A stretch of DNA of 64,000 bases from Cytophaga hutchinsonii ATCC 33406 (GTDB lineage: Bacteria; Bacteroidota; Bacteroidia; Cytophagales; Cytophagaceae), in NCBI RefSeq assembly GCF_000014145.1, contig NC_008255.1, positions 2,000,001 to 2,064,000 of the forward strand, in the 5' to 3' direction. Numbering within the stretch: position 1 is the stretch's first letter; every line of letters starts with the position of its first letter. The notes under the pieces were generated by a model. The model worked only from the letters and a program-made list of their open reading frames with translations, had not been told where the DNA came from and ran no database searches. The position numbers were made by a program, and so were the translations under genes. Below are positions 37,940 to 46,808 of this stretch, piece by piece.

Positions 37940-37947
37940 CAAATTTA
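37940..37947 (-). promoter_or_regulatory. -7 box of the GSII promoter
   Basis: TAAATTTG (minus strand) fits TAnnTTTG. It predicts a start near 37933 and a leader of about 46 nt. No TTTG at -33 is evident. Confidence 0.45.
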
Positions 37948-38130
37948 AACCTCTATTTGGAAAAAACTAATGTTTTAACACTCAACCGGCATCTATTTTT
38001 GAACATATGTTAAAACTTTTTCATTTCACGCTCACAAAATGCTTTATAGACAATTTTTCATGAGAAAAATGCAATTTAAACAGGCATCCTTTTAACAGAA
38101 TACCTGTTTAAAATTAGAACAATACTATTC

Positions 38131-40305
38131 TTAGCGTAAGAATAGTAGTTCTCTGTATTTCGGCAACGGCCACATCTCATCATCCACAATCAGCTCCAGT
38201 TTATCTACTGCATAGCGGATCGTTTCGAAGTATGGTTTTACTTTATCGCAATATGCTTTTGCTCTTTCAGGCATGTGCTCGATGATGTTTGCTTTTTTAC
38301 GTGCATCGGTCATGGCATCAACATCCGTTTGAATGGCATTGATGTGTTTTGAGATTTCTTTAATTACTTCAATTACCGGCTTCGCTTCTTTTTCAAGACC
38401 AATATCTTTCAATCCTTTCACATTCAGAATTAATTTATTCTGATATTCAATCGCTGTAGGAATGATGTGGTTAATGGCAAGATCACCGATTACACGGCCT
38501 TCGATCTGAATTTTTTTAATATAATTTTCCTGCATGATCTCGTAACGTGCTTCAAGCTCGCGTTCGGAATAAATACCATGCTTTTCAAATAATTTTTTAA
38601 CTTTTGGTGTAATCCAGAAATCAAGCGCCTGCGGTGTTGTCATTACATTGTTCAAGCCTCTCTTCGCTGCTTCTTTAACCCATTCATCGCTGTAGCCATT
38701 GCCTTCAAAACGGATCTTCTTGGAAGCAAGTGTATAATCACGCAGTACGTTTGCTACGGCAACTTCTTTTTTCACACCTTTATCAATCTGCTTATCTACA
38801 TCCAGCTTAAACTGCACAAGCGTTTCCGCTACAATGGTATTTAAAACGGTCATAGGTGAAGCAGAGTTTGCTGCACTCCCAACGGCTCTGAATTCAAATT
38901 TATTCCCCGTGAAAGCAAACGGAGACGTTCTGTTGCGGTCTGTATTATCCAATAACAATTCAGGAATTTTGTTGATCCCTAATTTCATGTACATGTTATC
39001 TCCTTTATCGATGCGCACATTTCCGTTTTTCTCAAGCTCATCCAGCACTTCAGACAATTGTGTCCCTAAGAAAACTGAGATGATGGCAGGAGGCGCTTCG
39101 TTAGCACCTAAACGGTGATCGTTACCAGCCGAAGCAATAGATGCACGCAATAGATCTGCATAATCATTTACTGCTTTTACTACGTTCACCAGGAAGGTTA
39201 AGAAAATTAAGTTTTCTTTCGGCTTGCTGCTCGGGCTCAATAAGTTTTTGCCAAAGTTGGTGCTCAGCGCCCAGTTATTGTGTTTACCGCTTCCGTTGAT
39301 TCCTGCAAACGGCTTCTCATGAAACAATACTTTTAAACCGTGTTTCTCAGCAACTTTATGCATCAGATCACGAATTAACTGATTGTGATCACAGGATAAA
39401 TTACATTCTTCAAACGTTGGCGCCATTTCATATTGTCCGGGAGCAACTTCGTTGTGACGGGTACGTGCGGGAATACCAAGCTTCAGCGCTTCAATTTCAA
39501 AATCCACCATGAAATCATTTACACGTGGAGGTATAGATCCAAAATAGTGATCGTCTAATTGCTGCCCGCGTGATGGTGCATGACCAAACACGGTACGGCC
39601 TGCCATCAGCAGGTCCGGGCGTGCATTGAACAAGGCAGCATCTACTAAGAAATATTCCTGCTCCGGCCCAAGTGTTGCCGTTACTTTGGTAATGTCTTTA
39701 TCGAAAAACTGACATACTTCTGTTGCTGCTTTATCAACTGCGGCCAATGATTTTAACAAAGGCGCTTTATTATCTAAGGATTCACCTGTATAGGAAACAA
39801 ATATAGTAGGAATACATAACGTACCACCCATGATAAAAGCCGGAGATGAAGGATCCCAGGCAGTATAGCCACGTGCCTCGAACGTAGAACGGATACCACC
39901 GTTTGGAAACGAGGACGCATCCGGCTCCTGCTGAACCAATGCACTTGCTTTAAATTTTTCCAGCGCTTTGCCGTTTTCATCCAGATCAAAGAATGAATCG
40001 TGCTTCTCTGCTGTTGCATCCGTTAATGGCTGAAACCAGTGTGTATAATGCGTTACGCCCTTTTCCATGGCCCAGCATTTCATACCTGCAGCAACAGCAT
40101 CTGCCGTTACAGCATCTATTTTCTCTCCTGTTTCAATCGCGGACAAAACGACTTTTACAGCATCGGAAGAGATGTATCGTTTCATTGCATCAACCCCAAA
40201 TACATTTTCACCATAGTAGTCAGATATTTTATTGGATGGTGGAACAACTTTAACAGGTTGCCGATCATTAAGAGTTTCTAATGCTTTAAAACGTAAATGC
40301 GCCAT
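38131..40305 (-). CDS. glnN: Glutamine synthetase type III
   Basis: The dodecameric GSIII typical of Bacteroidota and cyanobacteria. 724 residues, the usual length. Visible: ENVFGVDAMKRYIS at the start, FGHAPSRGQQLDDHYFGS, EVAPGQYEMAPTFEECNLSCDHNQL, HEKPFAGINGSGKHNNWAL, and ANEAPPAIISVFLG. It performs the same reaction as GSII. Why both are kept is unknown; they may serve different nitrogen regimes. It has its own promoter and a GGGTTA hairpin close to the transcription start. Confidence 0.96.
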   Translation of the reverse strand: MAHLRFKALETLNDRQPVKVVPPSNKISDYYGENVFGVDAMKRYISSDAVKVVLSAIETGEKIDAVTADAVAAGMKCWAMEKGVTHYTHWFQPLTDATAEKHDSFFDLDENGKALEKFKASALVQQEPDASSFPNGGIRSTFEARGYTAWDPSSPAFIMGGTLCIPTIFVSYTGESLDNKAPLLKSLAAVDKAATEVCQFFDKDITKVTATLGPEQEYFLVDAALFNARPDLLMAGRTVFGHAPSRGQQLDDHYFGSIPPRVNDFMVDFEIEALKLGIPARTRHNEVAPGQYEMAPTFEECNLSCDHNQLIRDLMHKVAEKHGLKVLFHEKPFAGINGSGKHNNWALSTNFGKNLLSPSSKPKENLIFLTFLVNVVKAVNDYADLLRASIASAGNDHRLGANEAPPAIISVFLGTQLSEVLDELEKNGNVRIDKGDNMYMKLGINKIPELLLDNTDRNRTSPFAFTGNKFEFRAVGSAANSASPMTVLNTIVAETLVQFKLDVDKQIDKGVKKEVAVANVLRDYTLASKKIRFEGNGYSDEWVKEAAKRGLNNVMTTPQALDFWITPKVKKLFEKHGIYSERELEARYEIMQENYIKKIQIEGRVIGDLAINHIIPTAIEYQNKLILNVKGLKDIGLEKEAKPVIEVIKEISKHINAIQTDVDAMTDARKKANIIEHMPERAKAYCDKVKPYFETIRYAVDKLELIVDDEMWPLPKYRELLFLR

Positions 40306-40344
40306 AATATAAGATAATTAACAGATGGGGTTAAAATTCTAACC

Positions 40345-40373
40345 CAAAACTAAAAAAATACCCCTTATTTCAA
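40345..40373 (-). promoter_or_regulatory. Bacteroidota promoter of glnN with overlapping hairpin
   Basis: On the minus strand TTG (40373-40371), an 18-nt spacer and TAGTTTTG (40352-40345) fit the consensus. The predicted start is near 40338. A GGGTTA/TAACCC dyad at 40328-40345 straddles the start and could be an operator. The leader would be about 33 nt. Confidence 0.55.
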
Positions 40374-40509
40374 CCCTTTACACCCAATTATTTGGAGATA
40401 ATTACCAAAAATCAGGAAAAATACCTACTTCTCTATTCAAAAAAGAAGCTAAAAATGAATGGTAAAACTAATTGCAGCATTTCATGGGTGTATTGTTTTC
40501 AAATCTGCT

Positions 40510-40517
40510 TATTTTTG
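40510..40517 (+). promoter_or_regulatory. -7 box ahead of the LtaS-like gene
   Basis: TATTTTTG fits TAnnTTTG and predicts a start near 40524, upstream of the LtaS-like frame, which opens at 40522. TTG at 40493-40495 is only 14 nt upstream, so the -33 element is uncertain. Confidence 0.4.
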
Positions 40518-40590
40518 ATGATTAAACTCTTTTATTTATACTAAACTGAAAAAGCTTACTTTATTTCTATTCCGCTACCTGCTTTTCTGG

Positions 40591-42384
40591 ATGCTGCTTT
40601 TTCTGGCAGGCAGATGCTTTTTTTTGATCTATCACATTAAGCCTGTTGCAAAACTTCCTGTATCAGAAACGTTATTAGCTTTTATATATGGACTTACCTT
40701 AGATATTTCATTTGCTTCTTATATCACGATTCTGCCGGCAGCGTTATTACCCGTTCTGCTGCTGTTTAACATTTCTGAAAAAAAAATACGTAGCGGTTTA
40801 CTTATATATAGTACTGTCTGGATTATACTGCTTGCCTTTATTTATACACTTGATGCAGAGCTTTTTTCATTCTGGGGTTTCCGCTTAGATAATACGCTGT
40901 TCCGCTATACAGGCACAACAGGAGAAATGATCGGTTCAGCCATGTCGTCTCCTCTGGTAATCCTGCTTCCCTTCTATTTCATTGCAAGTTATGTTGGCTA
41001 TAAATCCTATAAAAAATTTCTGTATCCCTATACCTTTTCGAAGCTGAAAATCTGGATGCTGCCTCTTATGCTGCTGCTTGCTGCCGCACTTGTTATCCCT
41101 ATCCGCGGCGGCTTACAACAGATTCCCAATAATGAAAGTGTTGCGTATTATTCTACCAATAATCTGCTGAACCAGGCAGCACTGAATCCGGCGTGGACAT
41201 TGGCGCGGTCAGTGATTGAGCAAAACGGCCCGGATCTCAGCCGGTATCACTTTTTTGAATCTGCCGAGGCTGAAAAACAGCTGGCAGCAATGCTGCGGCA
41301 ACAGGAGCTGGAAGCAGACACGATTCTGACTAATTCCCGCCCGAATATTATTATTATTGTCTGGGAAAGCCTTACAGCAAAAGTTTTGAACGATACCGTA
41401 ACACCACGCCTGCATGCGCTGCTTACGGAAGGCATTTATTTTTCAAACTTTTATGCCAGCGGAGACCGCAGTGATAAAGGGCTTGCGGCTATCTTAAGCG
41501 CATATCCCGCACAACCGGACTTTTCGATTATGACAGAACCGGGCAAATCACGGAAACTACCTTTCATTACCCAACAGCTTAAGGCTGCAGGATACCAAAG
41601 TACTTACCTGTATGGCGGTGAACTGGAGTTTGCCAATATGCGGTCCTATATGAATTACAACGGTTTTGACCAGGTGCTGGGCAAATCTGATTTCCCGAAA
41701 GAAACATGGGGAGCCAAATGGGGCGCGCACGACGAAGCTACCTTTGCACGGCTTTTTTCAGAAATAGAAACCAATACGGAAACTGCCGCACCATTTTTTT
41801 ATACCTTGTTTACGCTAAGCAGCCATGAGCCTTATGATGTGCCTGTAAAACCTGTCATTACAGGTAGTTCAAAAACTGCACAGTTTAAAAATGCACATCA
41901 CTACACCGATTCGTGTTTTTTTGACTTTATACAGAAAGCGAAAAAACAAACCTGGTGGAACAATACCTGGATCATTGTTGTAGCCGATCACGGACACGTG
42001 TTACCGGGAAGTGAGTATGCCACGCACAATCCAAGTGAATTTAAAATTCCGATGTTATGGCTGGGCGGTGCAATAAAAACGCACAAAACCATTACAAAAA
42101 CATATTCGCAGATCAATCTGGCTCCCACGATTGCTTCTTACCTTAAACTAAACCCGGAAGCCTTTACATTTTCAGCTCCTATATACTTGCAGGATACAAC
42201 AAAACGGATGGCCTGGTATTCGTATAACGATGGTTTTGCAATGGTGCAGAATAATGACACCTATTTTAAATACAATCTTAACAGTCAGAAACTTGAAACA
42301 AAAAAGGGATTGTTTGATTCCAAATTCCTTACACAGGGACAAGCGTTCCTTCAGATTTTAATGGAGGATTTTTACAATAAATAA
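40591..42384 (+). CDS. LtaS-like sulfatase-fold membrane phosphotransferase
   Basis: 597 residues from ATG 40591. The N-terminal 180 residues hold five hydrophobic helices, and the rest is an exported alkaline-phosphatase-superfamily domain. Metal and nucleophile sites: E259 in VWES, S294 in GDRSDKGL (the usual Thr is Ser here) and D466/H467 in VADHGH. Gram-positive LtaS moves glycerol-phosphate from phosphatidylglycerol to polymers; Gram-negative relatives modify lipids or glycans. The frame stays open upstream to 40522 with a sequence of the same character (KKLTLFLFRYLLFW before the ATG), so a non-ATG start such as CTG 40546 is possible. Confidence 0.85.
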   Translation: MLLFLAGRCFFLIYHIKPVAKLPVSETLLAFIYGLTLDISFASYITILPAALLPVLLLFNISEKKIRSGLLIYSTVWIILLAFIYTLDAELFSFWGFRLDNTLFRYTGTTGEMIGSAMSSPLVILLPFYFIASYVGYKSYKKFLYPYTFSKLKIWMLPLMLLLAAALVIPIRGGLQQIPNNESVAYYSTNNLLNQAALNPAWTLARSVIEQNGPDLSRYHFFESAEAEKQLAAMLRQQELEADTILTNSRPNIIIIVWESLTAKVLNDTVTPRLHALLTEGIYFSNFYASGDRSDKGLAAILSAYPAQPDFSIMTEPGKSRKLPFITQQLKAAGYQSTYLYGGELEFANMRSYMNYNGFDQVLGKSDFPKETWGAKWGAHDEATFARLFSEIETNTETAAPFFYTLFTLSSHEPYDVPVKPVITGSSKTAQFKNAHHYTDSCFFDFIQKAKKQTWWNNTWIIVVADHGHVLPGSEYATHNPSEFKIPMLWLGGAIKTHKTITKTYSQINLAPTIASYLKLNPEAFTFSAPIYLQDTTKRMAWYSYNDGFAMVQNNDTYFKYNLNSQKLETKKGLFDSKFLTQGQAFLQILMEDFYNK

Positions 42385-42433
42385 GCTACCTTTGCTGCGT
42401 ATGTAGCTTTTGAATAGCGATACAGATTCCCCC

Positions 42434-43750
42434 ATGAAAAAAGTAGCTTTCTATACCTTAGGCTGTAAATTGAATTTCTCTGAAACATCGACCATTGGCC
42501 GTATGTTTACAGAGAATGGATATGAAAAAGTTGAGTTCCATGAAAAGGCTGATGTATACATCATCAACACTTGCTCGGTAACCGACCATGCCGATAAAAA
42601 ATGTAAGAAAGTTGTGAAAGAAGCGCTCCGTTATTCGCCGGGTGCTTTTGTGGGAATTATTGGTTGTTATGCACAGTTAAAACCGGAAGAAATTGCCCAG
42701 ATACCCGGTGTTGACGCTGTTTTAGGAGCTTCTGAAAAATTTAAGTTGTTTGAATTGCTTGGGAATTTTGACAAACAGGACAAAGCAACCATCTATACCA
42801 GCGACATTGCACATGCAACAGATTATTATTGTTCGTATTCGGTTAATGATCGTACGCGTACGTTTTTAAAAGTACAGGATGGCTGTGATTATTCGTGCAG
42901 CTTCTGTACCATTCCGTTGGCGCGTGGCAGCAGCCGCAGTGATACCATTGCAAATATTGTTAAAACGGCTAAAGAGATTGCCGCAAAAGATGTAAAAGAA
43001 ATTGTATTAACTGGTGTAAACATTGGTGATTATGGCATCATCAGTGGCACACGTACCACAAGCTTCCTGGATCTGATCAAAGAACTGGATAAGGTTGAAG
43101 GCATTGAACGTTTCCGGATATCTTCCATTGAACCGAATTTACTTACAGACGAGATCATTTCATTCGTTTCTACGTCCAGGCGTTTTGTTCCGCATTTTCA
43201 TATTCCGCTTCAGTCGGGTAATGATAAGATCCTGAAACTGATGCGCCGCCGCTACAAACGTGAGCTGTATGCGGAACGTGTTGAAGCGATCAAAAAAGTG
43301 ATGCCGCACGCCTGTATCGGTGTGGATGTGATTGTAGGTTTTCCAGGTGAAACAGATGAGGACTTTAACGTAACCTATAACTTCCTCAACGAACTGGATA
43401 TTTCTTATTTACACGTATTCAGCTACTCTGAACGTGCCAATACACTGGCTGCTACCATGAAAGGCAAACGGCCCAACAGAGACCGCAGCGAGCGCAGCAC
43501 CATGCTGAGAACGTTATCTGAAAAGAAACGTCGTTTTTTCTACGAGCAGCACATTACTGAAACAGCCGACGTATTATTTGAAGCAGAAGAAGAAAATGGC
43601 AGCATGTTTGGCTTTACAAACAATTACGTAAAAGTCGTAACTGCTTACGATCCGCTTTGGGTAAATGAACTCAAAAAAGTAAAATTAAAAACAATTAACA
43701 CCGAAGGATTGGTAGAGATTGAGCCTGTCTGGGAAAAAGTTGTTTCATAA
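42434..43750 (+). CDS. mtaB: tRNA t6A37 methylthiotransferase
   Basis: Adds a methylthio group to t6A at position 37 of ANN-decoding tRNAs. 438 residues from ATG 42434; an upstream TTG frame is less likely. The N-terminal iron-sulfur ligands are C11, C47 (NTCSV) and C78 (GCYAQ); the radical SAM ligands are C151, C155 and C158 (GCDYSCSFCTIP). The VTDHADKKCKK motif separates MtaB from MiaB. A C-terminal TRAM domain is present. A TACCTTTG -7 box lies at 42387-42394, immediately after the stop codon of the LtaS-like gene. Confidence 0.94.
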   Translation: MKKVAFYTLGCKLNFSETSTIGRMFTENGYEKVEFHEKADVYIINTCSVTDHADKKCKKVVKEALRYSPGAFVGIIGCYAQLKPEEIAQIPGVDAVLGASEKFKLFELLGNFDKQDKATIYTSDIAHATDYYCSYSVNDRTRTFLKVQDGCDYSCSFCTIPLARGSSRSDTIANIVKTAKEIAAKDVKEIVLTGVNIGDYGIISGTRTTSFLDLIKELDKVEGIERFRISSIEPNLLTDEIISFVSTSRRFVPHFHIPLQSGNDKILKLMRRRYKRELYAERVEAIKKVMPHACIGVDVIVGFPGETDEDFNVTYNFLNELDISYLHVFSYSERANTLAATMKGKRPNRDRSERSTMLRTLSEKKRRFFYEQHITETADVLFEAEEENGSMFGFTNNYVKVVTAYDPLWVNELKKVKLKTINTEGLVEIEPVWEKVVS

Positions 43751-43818
43751 ATATTTTCAGGGATTATGCCCCTGCTCCCGGGCATAATTCTGTTTCGTTT
43801 AAATTTTAATCTGTCCGT

Positions 43819-45555
43819 ATGCATACCTTTATTAATTTAATAAAATTATTTCTTGTTGAACTTCTTATTATTTTTTCTGTCGTTATTATAATAAACAAAT
43901 TTGTAGGCAACACTAAAACAACAATAAAAGCGGATGCTGAAGGCTATTATGATTACCTTCCGTCGATTTTTATTCATCATGATCTGGTGAGATTATCTGC
44001 TCCCAAAGATCAAAATCCGCAACTGTATAACCGTATCAATAACCGCCCGTATAACGATTACGAAAAATTTAAAGTCAACAAATATCCGTGCGGAACAGCT
44101 ATCCTGCAACTCCCCTTCTTCACCTATACGCTACTGTTCAATGCCGATCTTGAGAACAACGATATGGATGGATATCAGTATGTTTTTCACCGGTCTATTT
44201 TCTTTGCTGCACTTACGTATTTGTTTTTAAGTCTTATTTTCCTGAAAAAAATTCTAGAAACATATTCCATTAAGACATACATTATTATTTTAACACAGGT
44301 ACTGGTTGCCCAGGCCACTTTACTGATCAATTATGTAAATTATGATGCAGGCTTTAGTCATGTGTATTCATTGTTTGCGATAACAGCGTTCTGCTATTTT
44401 ACTATTCAGTATTTTAAAACACATCAAATAAAGTATGTTCTTATTACCTGTGTGTTTTTAGGATTAATTTTGCTGCTAAGACAAATTAATCTTCTCATTA
44501 TTTTAGCTATTCCTTTTTTAGCAGGCTCGGCTGAAAATTTAAGAACAGGAACAATGCTGCTCTTTTCCCAGTATAAAAAATTACTTATTGGTCTATTACT
44601 TGTAATTGGAGTTTTTTCGATTCAATGTATTCTTTGGTACCTTCAAACAGGACATTTCTTTGTTTATTCATACCAAGGCGAAGGTTTTGACTTTACAAAT
44701 CCAAAATTCATCGATATTTTATTTAGCTATAAGAAAGGCTTATTTGTATATACGCCGGTATTATTTATCTGTTTATCCGGATTGGGATTATTTCTGTTTA
44801 AACGCAATTACTATTTATTTTTCACCTGGCTCACGTTTTTTGTGATCCTAACCTACATTCTTTCATCCTGGCATTCATGGTATTATGGAGCAAGTTATGG
44901 ACTCAGGGCATACATTGATTTTTATCCCTTGTTTTTCATTTTACTTGCCTGTTTTTTAAATGAAGCGTCAATGCTCTCAAAAAGTATTTGTGTGGTACTA
45001 TGCCTGATAACGATTCCAGTCAATATTATTCAAACGTACCAGTATAAAGAAAACATACTTCATTGGTATGAAATGGATAAGAACAAATACTGGAAAGTGT
45101 TTTTAGAAACAGATGATGCCTTTAGAGGTATTTTATGGCAAAAAGAATATGATTATGACAACTATGCTCTTGTTAAGGAAATAGCGTTAGGAGATATTTA
45201 TACAACTAAAAATACCACCAATCTGGTCCTAAAGATCAATAGCGCCGAGATCCCTGATTTTAACAACGTGCGTATTGTGCAAGCATTGGCTTACGATGAT
45301 TTTAAAACCGATAACCGCTCTAAATTGGTGTTGTGGATACAAGACTCAACCAATAATAAAAATCTCTATTGGAATGACGCCAATCTCTTACATTTTCCGG
45401 AAAGAAAGTTTAATGATTGGCAAACAGGTATTTATAATTATGAATTTATTATACCTAATGACGAAACCATAAAAACGATAGGATTTGAAGTAAAGACCGC
45501 CGAGCAAGGATGTGATCTGAAGAATATGCGTTTACGGTTTTTAAAGTTGAGATAG
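43819..45555 (+). CDS. Polytopic membrane protein, GT-C glycosyltransferase-like
   Basis: 578 residues. About ten hydrophobic helices to residue 400, then a soluble C-terminal domain of about 170 residues with alternating beta strands. The first extracytoplasmic loop reads KADAEGYYDYLPSIFIHHDLVRL, matching the acidic GT-C catalytic loop (D-A-E-G-Y-Y-x-Y-L-P) of Bacteroidota polyprenyl-phosphate-sugar transferases. The acceptor is unknown. The neighbouring mtaB gene is unrelated in function; the 68-bp gap does not exclude joint transcription. Confidence 0.7.
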   Translation: MHTFINLIKLFLVELLIIFSVVIIINKFVGNTKTTIKADAEGYYDYLPSIFIHHDLVRLSAPKDQNPQLYNRINNRPYNDYEKFKVNKYPCGTAILQLPFFTYTLLFNADLENNDMDGYQYVFHRSIFFAALTYLFLSLIFLKKILETYSIKTYIIILTQVLVAQATLLINYVNYDAGFSHVYSLFAITAFCYFTIQYFKTHQIKYVLITCVFLGLILLLRQINLLIILAIPFLAGSAENLRTGTMLLFSQYKKLLIGLLLVIGVFSIQCILWYLQTGHFFVYSYQGEGFDFTNPKFIDILFSYKKGLFVYTPVLFICLSGLGLFLFKRNYYLFFTWLTFFVILTYILSSWHSWYYGASYGLRAYIDFYPLFFILLACFLNEASMLSKSICVVLCLITIPVNIIQTYQYKENILHWYEMDKNKYWKVFLETDDAFRGILWQKEYDYDNYALVKEIALGDIYTTKNTTNLVLKINSAEIPDFNNVRIVQALAYDDFKTDNRSKLVLWIQDSTNNKNLYWNDANLLHFPERKFNDWQTGIYNYEFIIPNDETIKTIGFEVKTAEQGCDLKNMRLRFLKLR

Positions 45556-45758
45556 ATTTCTATTTACAGCCTTTCATATTAGCTTATTAGGGTATTAAAC
45601 AGCCTATGGTAATAAGAAACATGTGTTTATGTATTACGTATAGTTTTACGTAGTTCTTGCTATCTATTCATCTTCACTGGTTATTGATGTTTTTAGGCAT
45701 TCTGGAAACAGTAATTGTCTGACAAAAATACTTCTAAATGCCTCACATACAAAAATCC

Positions 45759-45813
45759 ATTATCCATAAAAAAAGGCTTCCGTTGATAACGGAAGCCTTT
45801 TTTTATGGATAAT
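45759..45813. terminator. Very long perfect hairpin terminator (26-bp stem)
   Basis: The arm 45759-45784 (ATTATCCAT, then seven A, then GGCTTCCGTT) is the exact reverse complement of 45788-45813, with a 3-nt loop (GAT). A/T7 tracts sit inside the stem, so it can end transcription both ways. It lies 9 nt past the stop of the T9SS cargo gene at 45822. Confidence 0.9.
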
Positions 45814-45821
45814 GAAGTAAA

Positions 45822-46616
45822 TTACTTCTTGAATATTTTGAACGTCTGGTTATCGCAGTTTAGGTAGTAAACACCTGTTGGAGAAGTCGCAATGTCAATT
45901 TCACTACCTTTAGACTTTCTGATAACGTTACCAAACGCATCCTGCAGTTCATACTCAACCGGTCTTGATAAGGTAATTTTATCTGTAACACGATGCGGAT
46001 AGAATGTTACCGGAGCTAATGTTGATGTATATTCTACTGTTGAAGAATATTTGATCTGACCATCTACTTCAAGGTATTTGATTCTGTATTGATTTACACC
46101 TGAATGGTGGAATGATTCTGTCTGATATGAATTCATCAATGAATTACCTAAGCCATTTAATTCCTTTACAATTACCCATGTATTGTATCTCATTTGCTCA
46201 ACAAACATTTTACCTTTAGGACGCTCTCCTTTTGTAGACCACAAAATATGATCCTGATCAACTGAAAATGAACTGATTGAGAAAGCACTTGTTGCCTGAA
46301 TAACCTGCGGATTTAAAATCTTAGGTTTGCAATCGTCTTTATGCGTAATTTTTATGGTAACCGGATCACCGATTTTCATGAAAGATAAATCTATTTCAAA
46401 TGCGCTGCTGGCAACATTGTATTCCTTCTTCACTTCATTCACATAAACATCATTTGTGCAATAATCACGCATGTTACCTGCAAATGGGTTCTGAACATAT
46501 AGGTTTTTACCTTGATAAACACCTGATATTGTCAATATTCCAGCTTGAGACGTAAATACGCTAAAAAGGACTATAGCAGATAATAATAATTTACTTACTA
46601 ATTTAATATGTGTCAT
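45822..46616 (-). CDS. Secreted T9SS cargo protein
   Basis: 264 residues with a signal peptide (start MTHIKLVSKLLLSAIVLFS) and beta-rich body. The C-terminal 65 residues (TFYPHRVTDKITLSRPVEYE, LQDAFGNVIRKSKGSEIDI, TGVYYLNCDNQTFKIFKK) form a compact T9SS sorting domain. Two cysteine pairs (YCTNDV, DDCKPK) may form disulfides. The body has no recognised enzyme domain, so it is likely structural or adhesive. It is a single gene closed by an unusually strong terminator. Confidence 0.8.
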   Translation of the reverse strand: MTHIKLVSKLLLSAIVLFSVFTSQAGILTISGVYQGKNLYVQNPFAGNMRDYCTNDVYVNEVKKEYNVASSAFEIDLSFMKIGDPVTIKITHKDDCKPKILNPQVIQATSAFSISSFSVDQDHILWSTKGERPKGKMFVEQMRYNTWVIVKELNGLGNSLMNSYQTESFHHSGVNQYRIKYLEVDGQIKYSSTVEYTSTLAPVTFYPHRVTDKITLSRPVEYELQDAFGNVIRKSKGSEIDIATSPTGVYYLNCDNQTFKIFKK

Positions 46617-46808
46617 TTTCCTTGTAAGGATTAGTTTTATAAAAAATTAAATTGACCTCAGCAAATATTGTCAATTATTACATTATTTACAAGCTATAAA
46701 AACAATAATTTATAAAGATTATGCACATTTTTACTTATTCTAATTTACCAAAAAGTTTTTTGGAGGTACTTTAATTATAGGCTAACTTGTATAAAATTTT
46801 CGACTTTC

